Program-made: the position numbers and the translations under genes | NCBI GenBank assembly: GCA_910587145.1 | Contig: CAJUMH010000017.1 | Coordinates: forward strand, 1 to 62,429 | From: an uncultured Ruthenibacterium sp. | Lineage (GTDB): Bacteria > Bacillota > Clostridia > Oscillospirales > Ruminococcaceae | Direction of reading: 5' to 3' | DNA length: 62,429 nt | Notes under the pieces: generated by a model | Databases searched by the model: none | What the model was told of the DNA's origin: nothing | The model's input: only the letters and a program-made list of their open reading frames with translations | In this document: piece after piece, positions 1-8,140 of the stretch | Layout of the letters: every line of letters begins with the position of its first letter | Numbering within the stretch: the first letter of the stretch is position 1

Positions 1-366
1 TTCGGATCTCTTGCTCCCATTATACCATATCGCTCGTGTAAACACTATTTAATGTTTTTTAACAAATTATGAGAAGCAGAGCAATTTGAACTACCGATGA
101 ACAGAAAATCATGGATCGTGCGTAGGAAAGACAGCACACGGATGGGCCGGACAGTAAATATAAAACGAACGTGGCAATGCCTGCAATGCAGCTCTGTCTG
201 CAGCGATGCAAAATCGTACATCTGCGATATCAGAAAATTAAATCGCGATACAACTTTAATACAAAAGCGCGACAAAGAGGATAACCGGCCATGCTATACT
301 GTCTGTTAAAGAGGGCGGCATTGGACGCATGCTCCACCCTCTGGGATAAGCAGGGAGGCGCTTTTT
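1..366. other. Upstream region, no confident gene
   Basis: The first 366 bases hold no reading frame I would defend. The first 70 bases are AT-rich. A TATACT -10-like hexamer lies at 295-300 without a convincing -35, and an AGGGAGG ribosome-binding site at 352-358 belongs to the gene that starts at 367. Confidence 0.5.
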
Positions 367-1161
367 ATGAGAAGAATTTCAGCCAAAACGGTCTTGCCGC
401 GCCATGGAATGGTAAGGCAGCCCGCTTTTCAAGAGCAGACGGCTGCCCGCCGTGTCCGGCATAGAAAACAAGAAGCGCTTGTGCGGCTGACAGCTATGGC
501 TGCCCTGTGCGTGGCGCTGCTGGGCGGGTTCAGGCTATATGGCCGCATTTGCCGCCACTTCGACGTGCACCTGTCCGTGCAGGCCGTTTTGCAGGATCCC
601 GAATTGCCAAACGGCTGTGAGGCAACCAGCCTTGCAACGCTGCTGCAATACAAGGGTTTTGCGGCGAACAAGCTGGATCTTGCCTATGCGTATATTCCGC
701 GCGAAGATTTTACAGAAAGCTCCGACGGGCGCCTTGGCCCCAGCCCGGAGCACGCCTATGCGGGAGACCCGGCCACAGGACGCGGCTTTTATTGCTTTGC
801 TGCGCCTCTTGCACAGGGGGCAAACCGCTATTTACAGGAGCAGGGGTCTTCGCTTCAAGCCGTGGATATAACGGGCGTTACCGTCGAGGGCCTAAAGCAG
901 TACCTGCACGCGGGCGAACCTGTGGCGGTATGGGTGACGCTCGACCTTTCCGCGCCGCGCACAGGCAGCTTTTCCTGGACGCTGCGGGAAACCGGCGAGG
1001 AATATATCCCCTATGTCAATCTGCACTGCGTGGTGCTCACCGGCTGGGGACGCGGTGTTTGCGAGATCATGGACCCTTTGCGGGGCTGTCGCACTGTGGA
1101 TCAGCAGGCGTTCATCGATTGCTTTGTGCAGATGGGAAGCCGCGCGCTGGTGATCCATTAG
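367..1161 (+). CDS. Membrane-anchored C39-like cysteine peptidase family protein
   Basis: A protein of 264 residues with a basic N-terminus, one membrane segment at about residues 39-58 and an extracytoplasmic domain. The domain resembles the C39_2 (papain-like) family: the Cys motif LPNGCEATS near residue 83 is the likely nucleophile site, followed by a late His in NLHCVVLTGW and an Asp in IMDPL, the usual Cys/His/Asp order. Such proteins are usually surface peptidases or amidase-like enzymes, often with unknown substrates. There is no ABC transporter next to it, so this is not a bacteriocin-exporter C39 domain. The start has AGGGAGG 8 bases upstream. The family call is good; the substrate is unknown. 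Confidence 0.75.
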   Translation: MRRISAKTVLPRHGMVRQPAFQEQTAARRVRHRKQEALVRLTAMAALCVALLGGFRLYGRICRHFDVHLSVQAVLQDPELPNGCEATSLATLLQYKGFAANKLDLAYAYIPREDFTESSDGRLGPSPEHAYAGDPATGRGFYCFAAPLAQGANRYLQEQGSSLQAVDITGVTVEGLKQYLHAGEPVAVWVTLDLSAPRTGSFSWTLRETGEEYIPYVNLHCVVLTGWGRGVCEIMDPLRGCRTVDQQAFIDCFVQMGSRALVIH

Positions 1162-1370
1162 CCCGCCGCGGCACGGCTCGATGATAAAAATCAAAGAGAA
1201 GCAGGCAGTTATCCGGCAAAAAGATTTTAAAACGTGGAAACGGCAACACAGGGCAGCAAAAACCTGCTGACAGCCAACCCGCTTACGGCCTCAATGGACT
1301 GAAAGACCAAATCACCGCCTTCAAAACAGGGGGCGTTTTTTCAAACGGGTTTGATACCTGCCAATATGGA

Positions 1371-1491
1371 ATGCCAACGGAACGGCCAAACCGCCAACGG
1401 AACGGCTAAACCGCCAACGGAACGGCCAAACCGCCAACGGAGCAGACAAACCGCCAACGGAGCAGACAAACCGCCAACGGAGCGTCCAAAC
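1371..1491. repeat. 20-bp tandem repeat, about six copies
   Basis: Six head-to-tail units of 20 bp with the core AAACCGCCAACGGA and a variable last six bases (ACGGCT, ACGGCC, GCAGAC twice, GCGTCC). It lies in the 558-bp gap between the C39-like gene and the next gene. There are no unique spacers, so it is not CRISPR. The period is not a multiple of three, so it is unlikely to be coding. The rest of the gap (1162-1370) shows nothing I recognise. Confidence 0.9.
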
Positions 1492-1495
1492 GATG

Positions 1496-1524
1496 TTGAC
1501 TTTTTTCGCGGTTTTCGATATAGT
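1496..1524 (+). promoter_or_regulatory. Sigma-A promoter for the 1720 gene
   Basis: TTGACT, 17-bp spacer, TATAGT. It begins four bases after the 20-bp repeat array ends, giving a leader of about 190 bases. Confidence 0.7.
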
Positions 1525-1719
1525 TATAGGTAAGGCGCGTCTGTGAAAAATGAGGCAGAGCAAAAGGAAAGGACGCGTTCTTTGGGCTGCTGTTCTGCAC
1601 GGCGCCCGCCAATAACGGACAGATCTTCTGATGCAGCCGAAAGCAGAGACGGCAAGCCGGAACTCGGCTGCGGGAAATCGGCCGGGTCGAGGGCGTCCGA
1701 ACAGTGAGGAGCGAAAACC

Positions 1720-2796
1720 ATGCTGAAAGAGTTGAAGATGAAAAGCCTCAAAAAGAATCTTGCCCGGATCCTAATCGCACTGGCGGTGGCGGTGGGCATG
1801 ATCGTGGGTACCGATTTTGGCGCGTTCAAAGCGATTGGCGGGCCGAGAGATCTGTATTCCCTGCGCGCCGACGAGCTGCAGGGCAAATACGTTACCGCCG
1901 AGATCAACTATATTCACGATTGGTATGCCTATACCGAAAGCACAAACAGCTCTACCAACCGTTCTACGGTAACGGAAAAAGAGTACATTATTTTAACGGA
2001 AGACGCAGTGCTTGGCATTGCCGTGCCCAGCTCGATGATTCGGGACGCCGACGACGTGCTGGAGGATTCGGAAGACTACTATTACGGCGAGCTCTCCGAG
2101 CTGACGCGTAGCATCACCGTGACGGGAACGATCCAAAAAATGGATGCCGAGACGCTGGATTTTTATCATCAGGTGCTTGGCTACAACGGTATGTCAAATG
2201 CGGAGCGTGCCATGTGCCAGCCGCTGGTGCTGAAGGCCAACTGCCTGGGCCGGACGCCTGAGGGCCTGACATGGACAATGACGGTGATCGCCGCAGGCGC
2301 ATTTCTCTATATGCTCTGGGCCCTGTTTGCCGTTTTTTCGGGCCGGTATCAGAGAAGCATTCGGGCCTATTGCAAAAACAGCGAGGCGCCCGAGGCCGTG
2401 ATGGAAGATCTGGAGCAGTTTTATCAGGATACCACGCCCGTTTGCGGCGTGCGCGTTGGAAAATGGATCCTGTTTGAATCAAAGGGACAGGATATCCTTT
2501 TAGATACCAACAATGCGGTTTGGGCGTATATGCATACCGTAAATCACACCACCAACGGCATCCCTACCGGCAAAACATTTGGCGTGATCCTGCGCACCCG
2601 CGACCGTAAAAAGTACGAGATCTCGATGAAGAACGAGGCGGCTGCCCGCGAGGTGCTGGATACGATCGCGCGCGATATGCCGCGTACCGTGCTGGGCTAT
2701 ACCCCCAAGATGGAACGCTTTTTCAACCAGCGTTTTCAGGATTTTCTGCGTCTGCCGGACGATGCCGCGCTGCGGGCCGAGGTGTTTGGACAATAA
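1720..2796 (+). CDS. Membrane protein of unknown function (DUF6709-like)
   Basis: 358 residues. A basic N-terminus is followed by a membrane segment at about residues 15-35, an extracytoplasmic region of about 150 residues rich in Asp/Glu and Tyr, a second membrane segment at about 188-207, and a C-terminal cytoplasmic domain. The layout recalls small-family clostridial membrane proteins such as DUF6709; I recognise that only loosely. The start ATG follows GTGAGGAG by about 8 bases. It is monocistronic, with its own promoter at 1496 and terminator at 2846. No catalytic motif is visible and I assign no function. Confidence 0.7.
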   Translation: MLKELKMKSLKKNLARILIALAVAVGMIVGTDFGAFKAIGGPRDLYSLRADELQGKYVTAEINYIHDWYAYTESTNSSTNRSTVTEKEYIILTEDAVLGIAVPSSMIRDADDVLEDSEDYYYGELSELTRSITVTGTIQKMDAETLDFYHQVLGYNGMSNAERAMCQPLVLKANCLGRTPEGLTWTMTVIAAGAFLYMLWALFAVFSGRYQRSIRAYCKNSEAPEAVMEDLEQFYQDTTPVCGVRVGKWILFESKGQDILLDTNNAVWAYMHTVNHTTNGIPTGKTFGVILRTRDRKKYEISMKNEAAAREVLDTIARDMPRTVLGYTPKMERFFNQRFQDFLRLPDDAALRAEVFGQ

Positions 2797-2845
2797 TCGC
2801 GCGAAAACGGTCAATGGCCCCGAAATTTTGTCGGATCCATCCTGG

Positions 2846-2882
2846 ATACAGCCCTTCAAAAACGAAGGGCTGTATTTTTTTG
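2846..2882 (+). terminator. Rho-independent terminator
   Basis: An 11-bp stem ATACAGCCCTT/AAGGGCTGTAT closes a short A-rich loop and runs into seven T residues. It ends the 1720 gene just before the copper promoter. Confidence 0.9.
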
Positions 2883-2892
2883 CTTTTCTCTG

Positions 2893-2921
2893 TTGACAAT
2901 AACAGCAAAACCGATTATACT
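2893..2921 (+). promoter_or_regulatory. Consensus sigma-A promoter of the copper operon
   Basis: TTGACA, 17-bp spacer, TATACT, close to ideal. The CsoR-type operator sits immediately downstream. Confidence 0.9.
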
Positions 2922-2926
2922 GAAGG

Positions 2927-2955
2927 TACACCCACACCCGGGGAGGGTGATTGCA
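2927..2955 (+). promoter_or_regulatory. Candidate CsoR operator
   Basis: Right after the -10 box lies a G/C-tract dyad containing the perfect inverted repeat CACCC-N5-GGGTG (2935-2949) flanked by TACACC and GATTGCA. CsoR operators are pseudo-palindromes with central C and G tracts, and a csoR gene lies in the same operon, so autoregulated copper induction is likely. The exact boundaries are inferred. Confidence 0.6.
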
Positions 2956-3040
2956 CGGATTTTGTGTCTTGAGCACGGGTTTTGGCAGATGAGATCGGCC
3001 GAAAGCCGGACGGCGGATCAAACAGGAGAAGGGGAGAACT

Positions 3041-5629
3041 ATGGAAAAGCAGCGATATAATGTCACCGGTATGACGTGCTCGGCCTGCAGCGCCCATGTG
3101 GAAAAAGCGGTGCGTGCCGTTCCGGGCGTAGACGAGGTGACAGTAAATCTTTTGACAAACAGTATGACGGTGGAAAGCCAGACGCCGCTTGCCCCCGGTA
3201 TCATTGAAAAAGCTGTGGAGCAGGCCGGATACGGCGCGTCTTTGGCGGGCGCGCCGAATGCCGCCGGAAAGGCCGGAACGGCAAAACAGGGCGCGATGGA
3301 CGCGCGCACAATGATGCAAAAACAGCTCGACGGCATGAAAACACGGCTGATTGTATCCTTTGTGTTTTTGGTGCCTTTAATGTATGTTTCCATGGGCAGT
3401 ATGCTCGGCCTGCCGCTGCCCGGCTTTTTAACCGGGCACGAAAATGCCGTAGCATTTGCATTCACGCAATTTCTGCTCACGCTTCCCGTCGCCTATATCA
3501 ACCGAAAATATTACGAGGTCGGCTTCCGAACGCTGCTGCGCGGCAGCCCGAATATGGACAGTCTGATCGCGATCGGCTCGACGGCGGCGCTGGCATATGG
3601 CATATTTGCAATTTATCGCATCGGCTATGGCCTTGGGGTGGGCGACCACGCGCTTGTGGAGCGCTACCACATGGATCTTTATTTTGAATCGGCCGCAACG
3701 ATTCTTGCCCTTATTACACTGGGCAAATATCTGGAGACAAAGAGTAAGGGCAAAACAAGCGAAGCAATTACCAAACTGATCGATCTTGCGCCCAAGACGG
3801 CAACCGTGGAGCGCGGCGGGCAGGAGCAGATCATTCCCGTGGAGGAAGTGGCCGCCGGGGAGATCGTGGTGGTGCGTCCGGGGCAGAGCATTCCGGTGGA
3901 CGGCGTGATCGTGGAGGGCACCACAAGCATTGACGAGGCGGCCATTACGGGCGAGAGCATTCCTGTGGAAAAGCAGACGGGCAGCGCGGTCATTGCCGCG
4001 ACGATCAATAAGGCGGGCTTTTTCAAATTCCGCGCAACGCGTGTGGGCGCGGATACCACCTTGGCGCAGATCATTCGTCTGGTGGAAGAGGCGGGCTCCA
4101 GCAAAGCGCCCATCGCAAAGCTGGCCGACCGCATCTCGGGCGTGTTCGTGCCGGTGGTAATCGGCATTGCTGCCATTGCGACAGCCGCCTGGCTGTTTGC
4201 CGGGCAGACGGCGGAATTCGCGATCTCTATCGGCATATCGGTTTTGGTAATCTCCTGTCCCTGTGCGCTGGGTTTGGCTACGCCGGTCGCGATCATGGTC
4301 GGCACGGGCAAGGGGGCGGAGAACGGCATCCTGATCAAATCCGGCGAGGCGCTGGAGACGGCGCACGACATCGACGCCATCGTGTTGGATAAGACGGGAA
4401 CCATCACCGAGGGACGTCCCGCAGTTACGGATATCCTGCCGGCGGGCGGCCTGCCGGAGGAAGAATTGCTGGCGCTGGCTGCCGGGCTGGAACATCCAAG
4501 CGAGCACCCGCTGGCGCGCGCTGTGGTGGAATATTCCGAAGCGCGTGGGATCCGCGCCGCAGAGATGACGGATTTTGAGGCGATCTTTGGACGGGGCGTT
4601 CAGGCGCGGCGGGAAAACACGTTGTATTTTGCCGGCAACGAGGCCATGCTGGCCGAGCGCGCGGTAAAAATTCCCAATGCAGTGCGCGATGCGCTTTCCG
4701 CGCTTGCGGGCGACGGAAAAACGCCGCTGATCTTTTGCAGGGAAAAAACCGTGCTCGGCGTAATCGCCGTGGCGGATACCGTCAAGCCGTCCAGCGCTGC
4801 CGCCATTGCCGAGCTGGAGCGAATGGGCATCGACGTAACGATGCTGACAGGCGATAACCGGCGCACGGCAGAGGCGATCCGCCGCAGGCTGGAGATCCCG
4901 CATGTAATCGCTGAGGTACTGCCGCAGGAAAAGGAGCGGCATGTGGCCTCTTTGCAGCAGCAGGGGAAGAAGGTTGCAATGGTAGGCGACGGCATCAACG
5001 ACGCTCCGGCGCTGGCGCGCGCGGATGTGGGCATCGCCATTGGCGCGGGTACCGACGTTGCCATCGAAAGCGCCGACGTGGTGCTGATGAAAAGCGATCT
5101 CATGGATGTGGTTACAGCGATCCGCCTTTCCAAGGCCGTGATCCGCAACATCAAACAAAATCTGTTCTGGGCGTTCTTTTACAATTCGGTGGGCATCCCC
5201 ATTGCGGCGGGCCTTTTGTATCTGCCGTTCCATCTGAAGCTGAACCCGATGATCGGGGCGGCTGCCATGAGCCTTTCCAGCGTGTGCGTGGTATCCAATG
5301 CGCTGCGGCTCAAACATTTTCGCGCGCATCCGGGCAATTTTGCAGCGCAGGCGGATCCGTCCGCCGCGCCGCATGTTGAACGGATCGAGATAAAAGAAGA
5401 TCATAAGGAGGAAAAAACAATGAAAACCGTTACACTGCAAATTGAGGGCATGATGTGCCAGAACTGCCGCAAGCATGTGGATAAGGCGCTGAACAGCCTG
5501 GCCGATGTGAGCGCAGAGGTGAGCCTGGAAGAAAAGCGTGCCGTGTGCACCGTGGCCGATACTGTGAGCATTGAGGCACTGAAGGCCGCTGTGGAAGAGG
5601 CCGGCTATACTGTCGCTTCGGTGGAATAA
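3041..5629 (+). CDS. copA: Copper-exporting P1B-type ATPase with N- and C-terminal metal-binding domains
   Basis: 862 residues. Exports Cu(I) across the membrane using ATP. In order: an N-terminal HMA domain with GMTCSAC (residues 10-16); membrane helices; TGES in the actuator domain; the CPC metal site at residues 406-408 within SCPCALGLATP; DKTGT (phosphorylated Asp450); the HP motif in SEHPLARA; GDGINDAPAL; the final helix pair; and, unusually, a second HMA domain at the C-terminus (from residue 794) with GMMCQNC. The linker before that last domain contains an AAGGAGG ribosome-binding site and an in-frame ATG, so the domain may also be made alone. First gene of copA-csoR-DUF3810, with CsoR-type control expected. 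Confidence 0.97.
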   Translation: MEKQRYNVTGMTCSACSAHVEKAVRAVPGVDEVTVNLLTNSMTVESQTPLAPGIIEKAVEQAGYGASLAGAPNAAGKAGTAKQGAMDARTMMQKQLDGMKTRLIVSFVFLVPLMYVSMGSMLGLPLPGFLTGHENAVAFAFTQFLLTLPVAYINRKYYEVGFRTLLRGSPNMDSLIAIGSTAALAYGIFAIYRIGYGLGVGDHALVERYHMDLYFESAATILALITLGKYLETKSKGKTSEAITKLIDLAPKTATVERGGQEQIIPVEEVAAGEIVVVRPGQSIPVDGVIVEGTTSIDEAAITGESIPVEKQTGSAVIAATINKAGFFKFRATRVGADTTLAQIIRLVEEAGSSKAPIAKLADRISGVFVPVVIGIAAIATAAWLFAGQTAEFAISIGISVLVISCPCALGLATPVAIMVGTGKGAENGILIKSGEALETAHDIDAIVLDKTGTITEGRPAVTDILPAGGLPEEELLALAAGLEHPSEHPLARAVVEYSEARGIRAAEMTDFEAIFGRGVQARRENTLYFAGNEAMLAERAVKIPNAVRDALSALAGDGKTPLIFCREKTVLGVIAVADTVKPSSAAAIAELERMGIDVTMLTGDNRRTAEAIRRRLEIPHVIAEVLPQEKERHVASLQQQGKKVAMVGDGINDAPALARADVGIAIGAGTDVAIESADVVLMKSDLMDVVTAIRLSKAVIRNIKQNLFWAFFYNSVGIPIAAGLLYLPFHLKLNPMIGAAAMSLSSVCVVSNALRLKHFRAHPGNFAAQADPSAAPHVERIEIKEDHKEEKTMKTVTLQIEGMMCQNCRKHVDKALNSLADVSAEVSLEEKRAVCTVADTVSIEALKAAVEEAGYTVASVE
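5420..5629 (+). CDS. Possible internally initiated CopZ-like copper chaperone (C-terminal HMA domain of CopA)
   Basis: An ATG at 5420, in frame with copA codon 794, is preceded 8 bases upstream by a perfect AAGGAGG (5405-5411). Initiation here would yield a free HMA protein of 69 residues with the Cu-binding motif MMCQNC, the size and fold of CopZ. The codons forming the Shine-Dalgarno encode the hydrophilic linker HKEEKT. The arrangement looks like a copA-copZ gene pair whose intervening stop was lost, or like deliberate dual production. Whether the internal start is used cannot be seen from sequence. Confidence 0.5.
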   Translation: MKTVTLQIEGMMCQNCRKHVDKALNSLADVSAEVSLEEKRAVCTVADTVSIEALKAAVEEAGYTVASVE

Positions 5630-5631
5630 GG

Positions 5632-5904
5632 ATGCGGGCGGACAGAAAAGCGATTGCCCGGCTGCTGAAAACCGCGCGCGGACAGATCGACGGGATCTTA
5701 AAAATGATCGAGGAAGACCGCTACTGCGTGGATATTTCCAACCAGCTGATGGCGACGCTATCCATTTTAACAAAGGCAAACCGCGAGATCCTGAAGGCTC
5801 ATATCTGCGGCTGTGTGCAGGAGGCGTTCGAAAGCGGAGATGACAGACAGCGCGAGAAGCATATGCAGGAAATTCTCGCGCTGCTGGATAAGCTGGGGCG
5901 TTGA
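5632..5904 (+). CDS. csoR: Copper-sensing repressor CsoR
   Basis: 90 residues, all helical, DUF156 family. The Cu(I) ligand triad is present with family spacing: Cys32, His57 and Cys61 (C-x24-H-x3-C, the last two in AHICGC). Cu(I) binding releases the operator. The ATG is two bases after the copA stop, so it is translationally coupled. It probably represses its own operon at the dyad near 2935-2949. FrmR and RcnR relatives share the fold, but the ligand spacing and copA linkage favour copper. Confidence 0.95.
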   Translation: MRADRKAIARLLKTARGQIDGILKMIEEDRYCVDISNQLMATLSILTKANREILKAHICGCVQEAFESGDDRQREKHMQEILALLDKLGR

Positions 5905-5907
5905 CCG

Positions 5908-7197
5908 ATGCCGCAGAAGGATCAGATCCGGGCCGCAGCGATCCGGTGGTGGCGGCGCGACCGGGGATTGTATTTTGCCTTGGCGGCGCTGGTGCTGGCG
6001 CAGTTTATCCTGCGCGGGGTGATGCATTGGCCTGCGGCAGCGCATTTTGCCGTGCGGTATCTGGTGCGGCCCTATCATCGGGCCATGGGTTGGCTGTGTT
6101 CGTTTTTGCCCTTCTCTGCCGCAGAGCTCTGCTGGGCGGCACTGATCGCGTTTTGCCTCTGGTATGCAGGACGCACGGTTTTCTTTCTCTTTTGTCCTCC
6201 GCCGGAAAAGCCCGCGAAAACGCAAAGCAGCAAGATGCTGAAAAAAAGTGCCGCAGAGCGGGAAAACGGCCGGCCGCTGCCGGAGGGCGCCGCAGAGCGG
6301 GAAAACGGCCGGCCGCTGCCGGAGGGCGCCGCAGAGCGGGAAAACGGCCAGGCGGCACCCCGCCGTTCGCGCGGCGCGGTGCTCTGGCGGCGCACTTTGG
6401 GCGGCATTCTAACAGCGCTTGCTGTCTACACCGGCTATACGGTTTTGTGGGGGCTTGTGTATTACGGCCCATCCTTTGAGCAGCAGGCCGGCATTGCGGC
6501 GCGCCCCGTTTCTGTGAACGAGCTCGAAGATACAATGCGTTTTTTTCGCGACCGGATCAACCAAACCGCACCGCTTGTGGCGCATGTCGCGCCCGGCGTG
6601 CTGACGGGGGATACGAATGCGATTTTTGATGCGGCCGACCCGCTCTATGATGCGCTGGAGCAAAGCTATCCCTTTTTGGACAGCTCCGCCGTCCGCCCAA
6701 AACAAATGGCCTTTTCGCGCGTGATGAGCTGGATCAATTTTACAGGCTTTTTCTTTCCCTTTACCGGAGAGGCAAATTTGAATGTGGATTCGCCCGAATG
6801 CCTGCTGCCGGCCACCATTGCGCACGAGCTGGCGCATGTGCGCGGTGTCGCGCCAGAGCAGACGGCAAATTTTGTCGCAATCCTTGCCTGCGATACCTGT
6901 GGCGACGCGCTGTATGCCTACTCGGGCTATTTACTGGGTTACATTCATCTTTCCAACGCGCTGTACGGCGCATCGTATGAGCGCTGGCTGGCAGTGGCGC
7001 AGGGCCTGTGCGAGACGGCAAACGAAGACCTGCGTGTGAACAACGCCTATTGGCGGCAGTTTGATTCCCCGGTTTCCGAGGCGGCGGACAGTGCTTATTC
7101 GGGCTTTCTGCAAAGCTACGATCAGGAGCTGGGCTCCAGAAGCTATGGCGCGGTGGTGGATCTGCTGGTGGCGTATTACGGCCCTTCCGCCGCATAA
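5908..7197 (+). CDS. DUF3810 membrane protein with HELAH metalloprotease-like motif
   Basis: 429 residues. Membrane segments lie at about residues 13-30, 45-75 and 168-190, followed by a large domain carrying HELAH (residues 306-310), a zincin-type HExxH metal site, and a nearby HVRGVAPEQTAN stretch typical of DUF3810. The family is a predicted membrane metallopeptidase with no known substrate. Three bases separate it from csoR, so it is probably co-transcribed and copper-responsive. Between the membrane segments (about residues 115-148) there is an in-frame 13-residue repeat, AAERENGRPLPEG, in two full copies and one partial, absent from typical members as far as I know. A terminator follows at 7211. 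Confidence 0.8.
   Translation: MPQKDQIRAAAIRWWRRDRGLYFALAALVLAQFILRGVMHWPAAAHFAVRYLVRPYHRAMGWLCSFLPFSAAELCWAALIAFCLWYAGRTVFFLFCPPPEKPAKTQSSKMLKKSAAERENGRPLPEGAAERENGRPLPEGAAERENGQAAPRRSRGAVLWRRTLGGILTALAVYTGYTVLWGLVYYGPSFEQQAGIAARPVSVNELEDTMRFFRDRINQTAPLVAHVAPGVLTGDTNAIFDAADPLYDALEQSYPFLDSSAVRPKQMAFSRVMSWINFTGFFFPFTGEANLNVDSPECLLPATIAHELAHVRGVAPEQTANFVAILACDTCGDALYAYSGYLLGYIHLSNALYGASYERWLAVAQGLCETANEDLRVNNAYWRQFDSPVSEAADSAYSGFLQSYDQELGSRSYGAVVDLLVAYYGPSAA
6250..6351 (+). repeat. 39-bp in-frame tandem repeat inside the DUF3810 gene
   Basis: Two identical 39-bp units (6250-6288 and 6289-6327) plus a 24-bp partial third. Each encodes 13 residues, AAERENGRPLPEG. Identity at the DNA level suggests a recent duplication. 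It falls in the cytoplasmic or linker segment, not in the HELAH domain. Confidence 0.9.
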
Positions 7198-7210
7198 GGG
7201 CGATGTCTTT

Positions 7211-7247
7211 TCAGCAAAAATTCCCCGGTAATGGGGAATTTTTGCTG
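7211..7247 (+). terminator. Bidirectional rho-independent terminator
   Basis: The stem CAGCAAAAATTCCCC/GGGGAATTTTTGCTG is perfect, with A- and T-tracts inside the arms, so it can act on both strands. It ends the copper operon. Confidence 0.85.
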
Positions 7248-7289
7248 TAGAGGCTGCGGCCTTGGTTAAAAATAAAATCGCAAAATGGG

Positions 7290-7335
7290 TATAAAAAAAG
7301 AGGGCTTTCGGCGGGGCAGCACCGCTGAAAGCATT
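7290..7335 (-). terminator. Terminator of the acn-icd-rex-tdk operon
   Basis: On the minus strand GCTTTCAGCGG pairs with CCGCCGAAAGC around a GC-rich loop, followed by CCTCTTTTTTT. It lies about 145 bases after the tdk stop. The rest of 7248-7478 holds no gene. Confidence 0.75.
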
Positions 7336-7478
7336 TGCTTTTTACAAATCTCCCTTGTATGGAGACGACGTTTCCATAGATGCTGCGGACAGCAGCGGAC
7401 CGCTATTGGAAAAGGCTGTCGTAGAAGGGAACCGAACCCACATCGGTTTTGCCGGACAGACCTATCGGCAATGCTTTG

Positions 7479-8105
7479 TCAGCTTTCCTGAATGACATTC
7501 CGCCCGGCCTTTTCGGCAAAAAATTTTCCCCGCTCCGCAAAGTAGCACTGAGGGCACAGCGATTCGTAGGTAACGTCGTTTTCTGTATCAATGGCGACCT
7601 GTGCGCCCTCAAATACAAATTTTCCGCCCACCCTGCGCCCGTTGCACATGGCTTTGCGCCCGCAGTGGCAGATGGTTTTCATCTCTTCAATGTTATGCGC
7701 CAGCTCCAGAAGGCGCGTGGAACCGGGAAAGCCCTGCAGCGAAAAATCCGTGCGCAGGCCATAACAGATCACAGGCACCCCGCATTCCACCGTCACCATA
7801 AACAGGCGTTCGGCCTGCCATGCGGTAAAAAACTGGCTTTCATCCGTCAGCACGCAGGCAAGCGGCCCGTGTGCGGCAATATCCGCGCGCACCAGCTCGA
7901 ACGGATCCATCTCCGGCCGGACGGCAACATCCACCGGACGTTCCACGCCAAGGCGCGAAACAAGCTTTTCGCCGCCCTTGGTGTCGATGGAAGGCTTCAG
8001 GATCAGCACCCGCATGCCGCGTTCCTCGTAATTGTACGCCACCTGCATCAGCGCGGTGCTTTTGCCGCAGTTCATTGCGCCGTATCGAAAATACAACTTT
8101 GCCAT
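7479..8105 (-). CDS. tdk: Thymidine kinase (type II)
   Basis: 208 residues. Phosphorylates thymidine to dTMP with ATP in pyrimidine salvage. The P-loop GAMNCGKST is at residues 9-17, the Walker B-like DESQFF at 88-93 (Glu89 is the expected catalytic base), and a zinc site is formed by Cys146, Cys148, Cys184 and Cys187. Length and motifs are those of the tetrameric bacterial/TK1-like family. It starts 35 bases after the rex stop and is probably the last gene of acn-icd-rex-tdk. Confidence 0.95.
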   Translation of the reverse strand: MAKLYFRYGAMNCGKSTALMQVAYNYEERGMRVLILKPSIDTKGGEKLVSRLGVERPVDVAVRPEMDPFELVRADIAAHGPLACVLTDESQFFTAWQAERLFMVTVECGVPVICYGLRTDFSLQGFPGSTRLLELAHNIEEMKTICHCGRKAMCNGRRVGGKFVFEGAQVAIDTENDVTYESLCPQCYFAERGKFFAEKAGRNVIQES

Positions 8106-8140
8106 ATCTGTTCCCGTCCCGCGTTATTATTGTGGGTTCC

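Noticed and set aside
97..309. 70-codon frame at the left end
   Set aside because: No ribosome-binding site or similarity; starts in AT-rich sequence and overlaps the likely promoter of the next gene.
1371..1491. Possible CRISPR array
   Set aside because: Units are contiguous 20-bp tandem repeats without spacers and there are no cas genes.
3428..5779. A 783-codon open frame antisense to copA
   Set aside because: Shadow of a GC-rich coding strand: no ribosome-binding site, no family similarity, and copA on the other strand is unambiguous.
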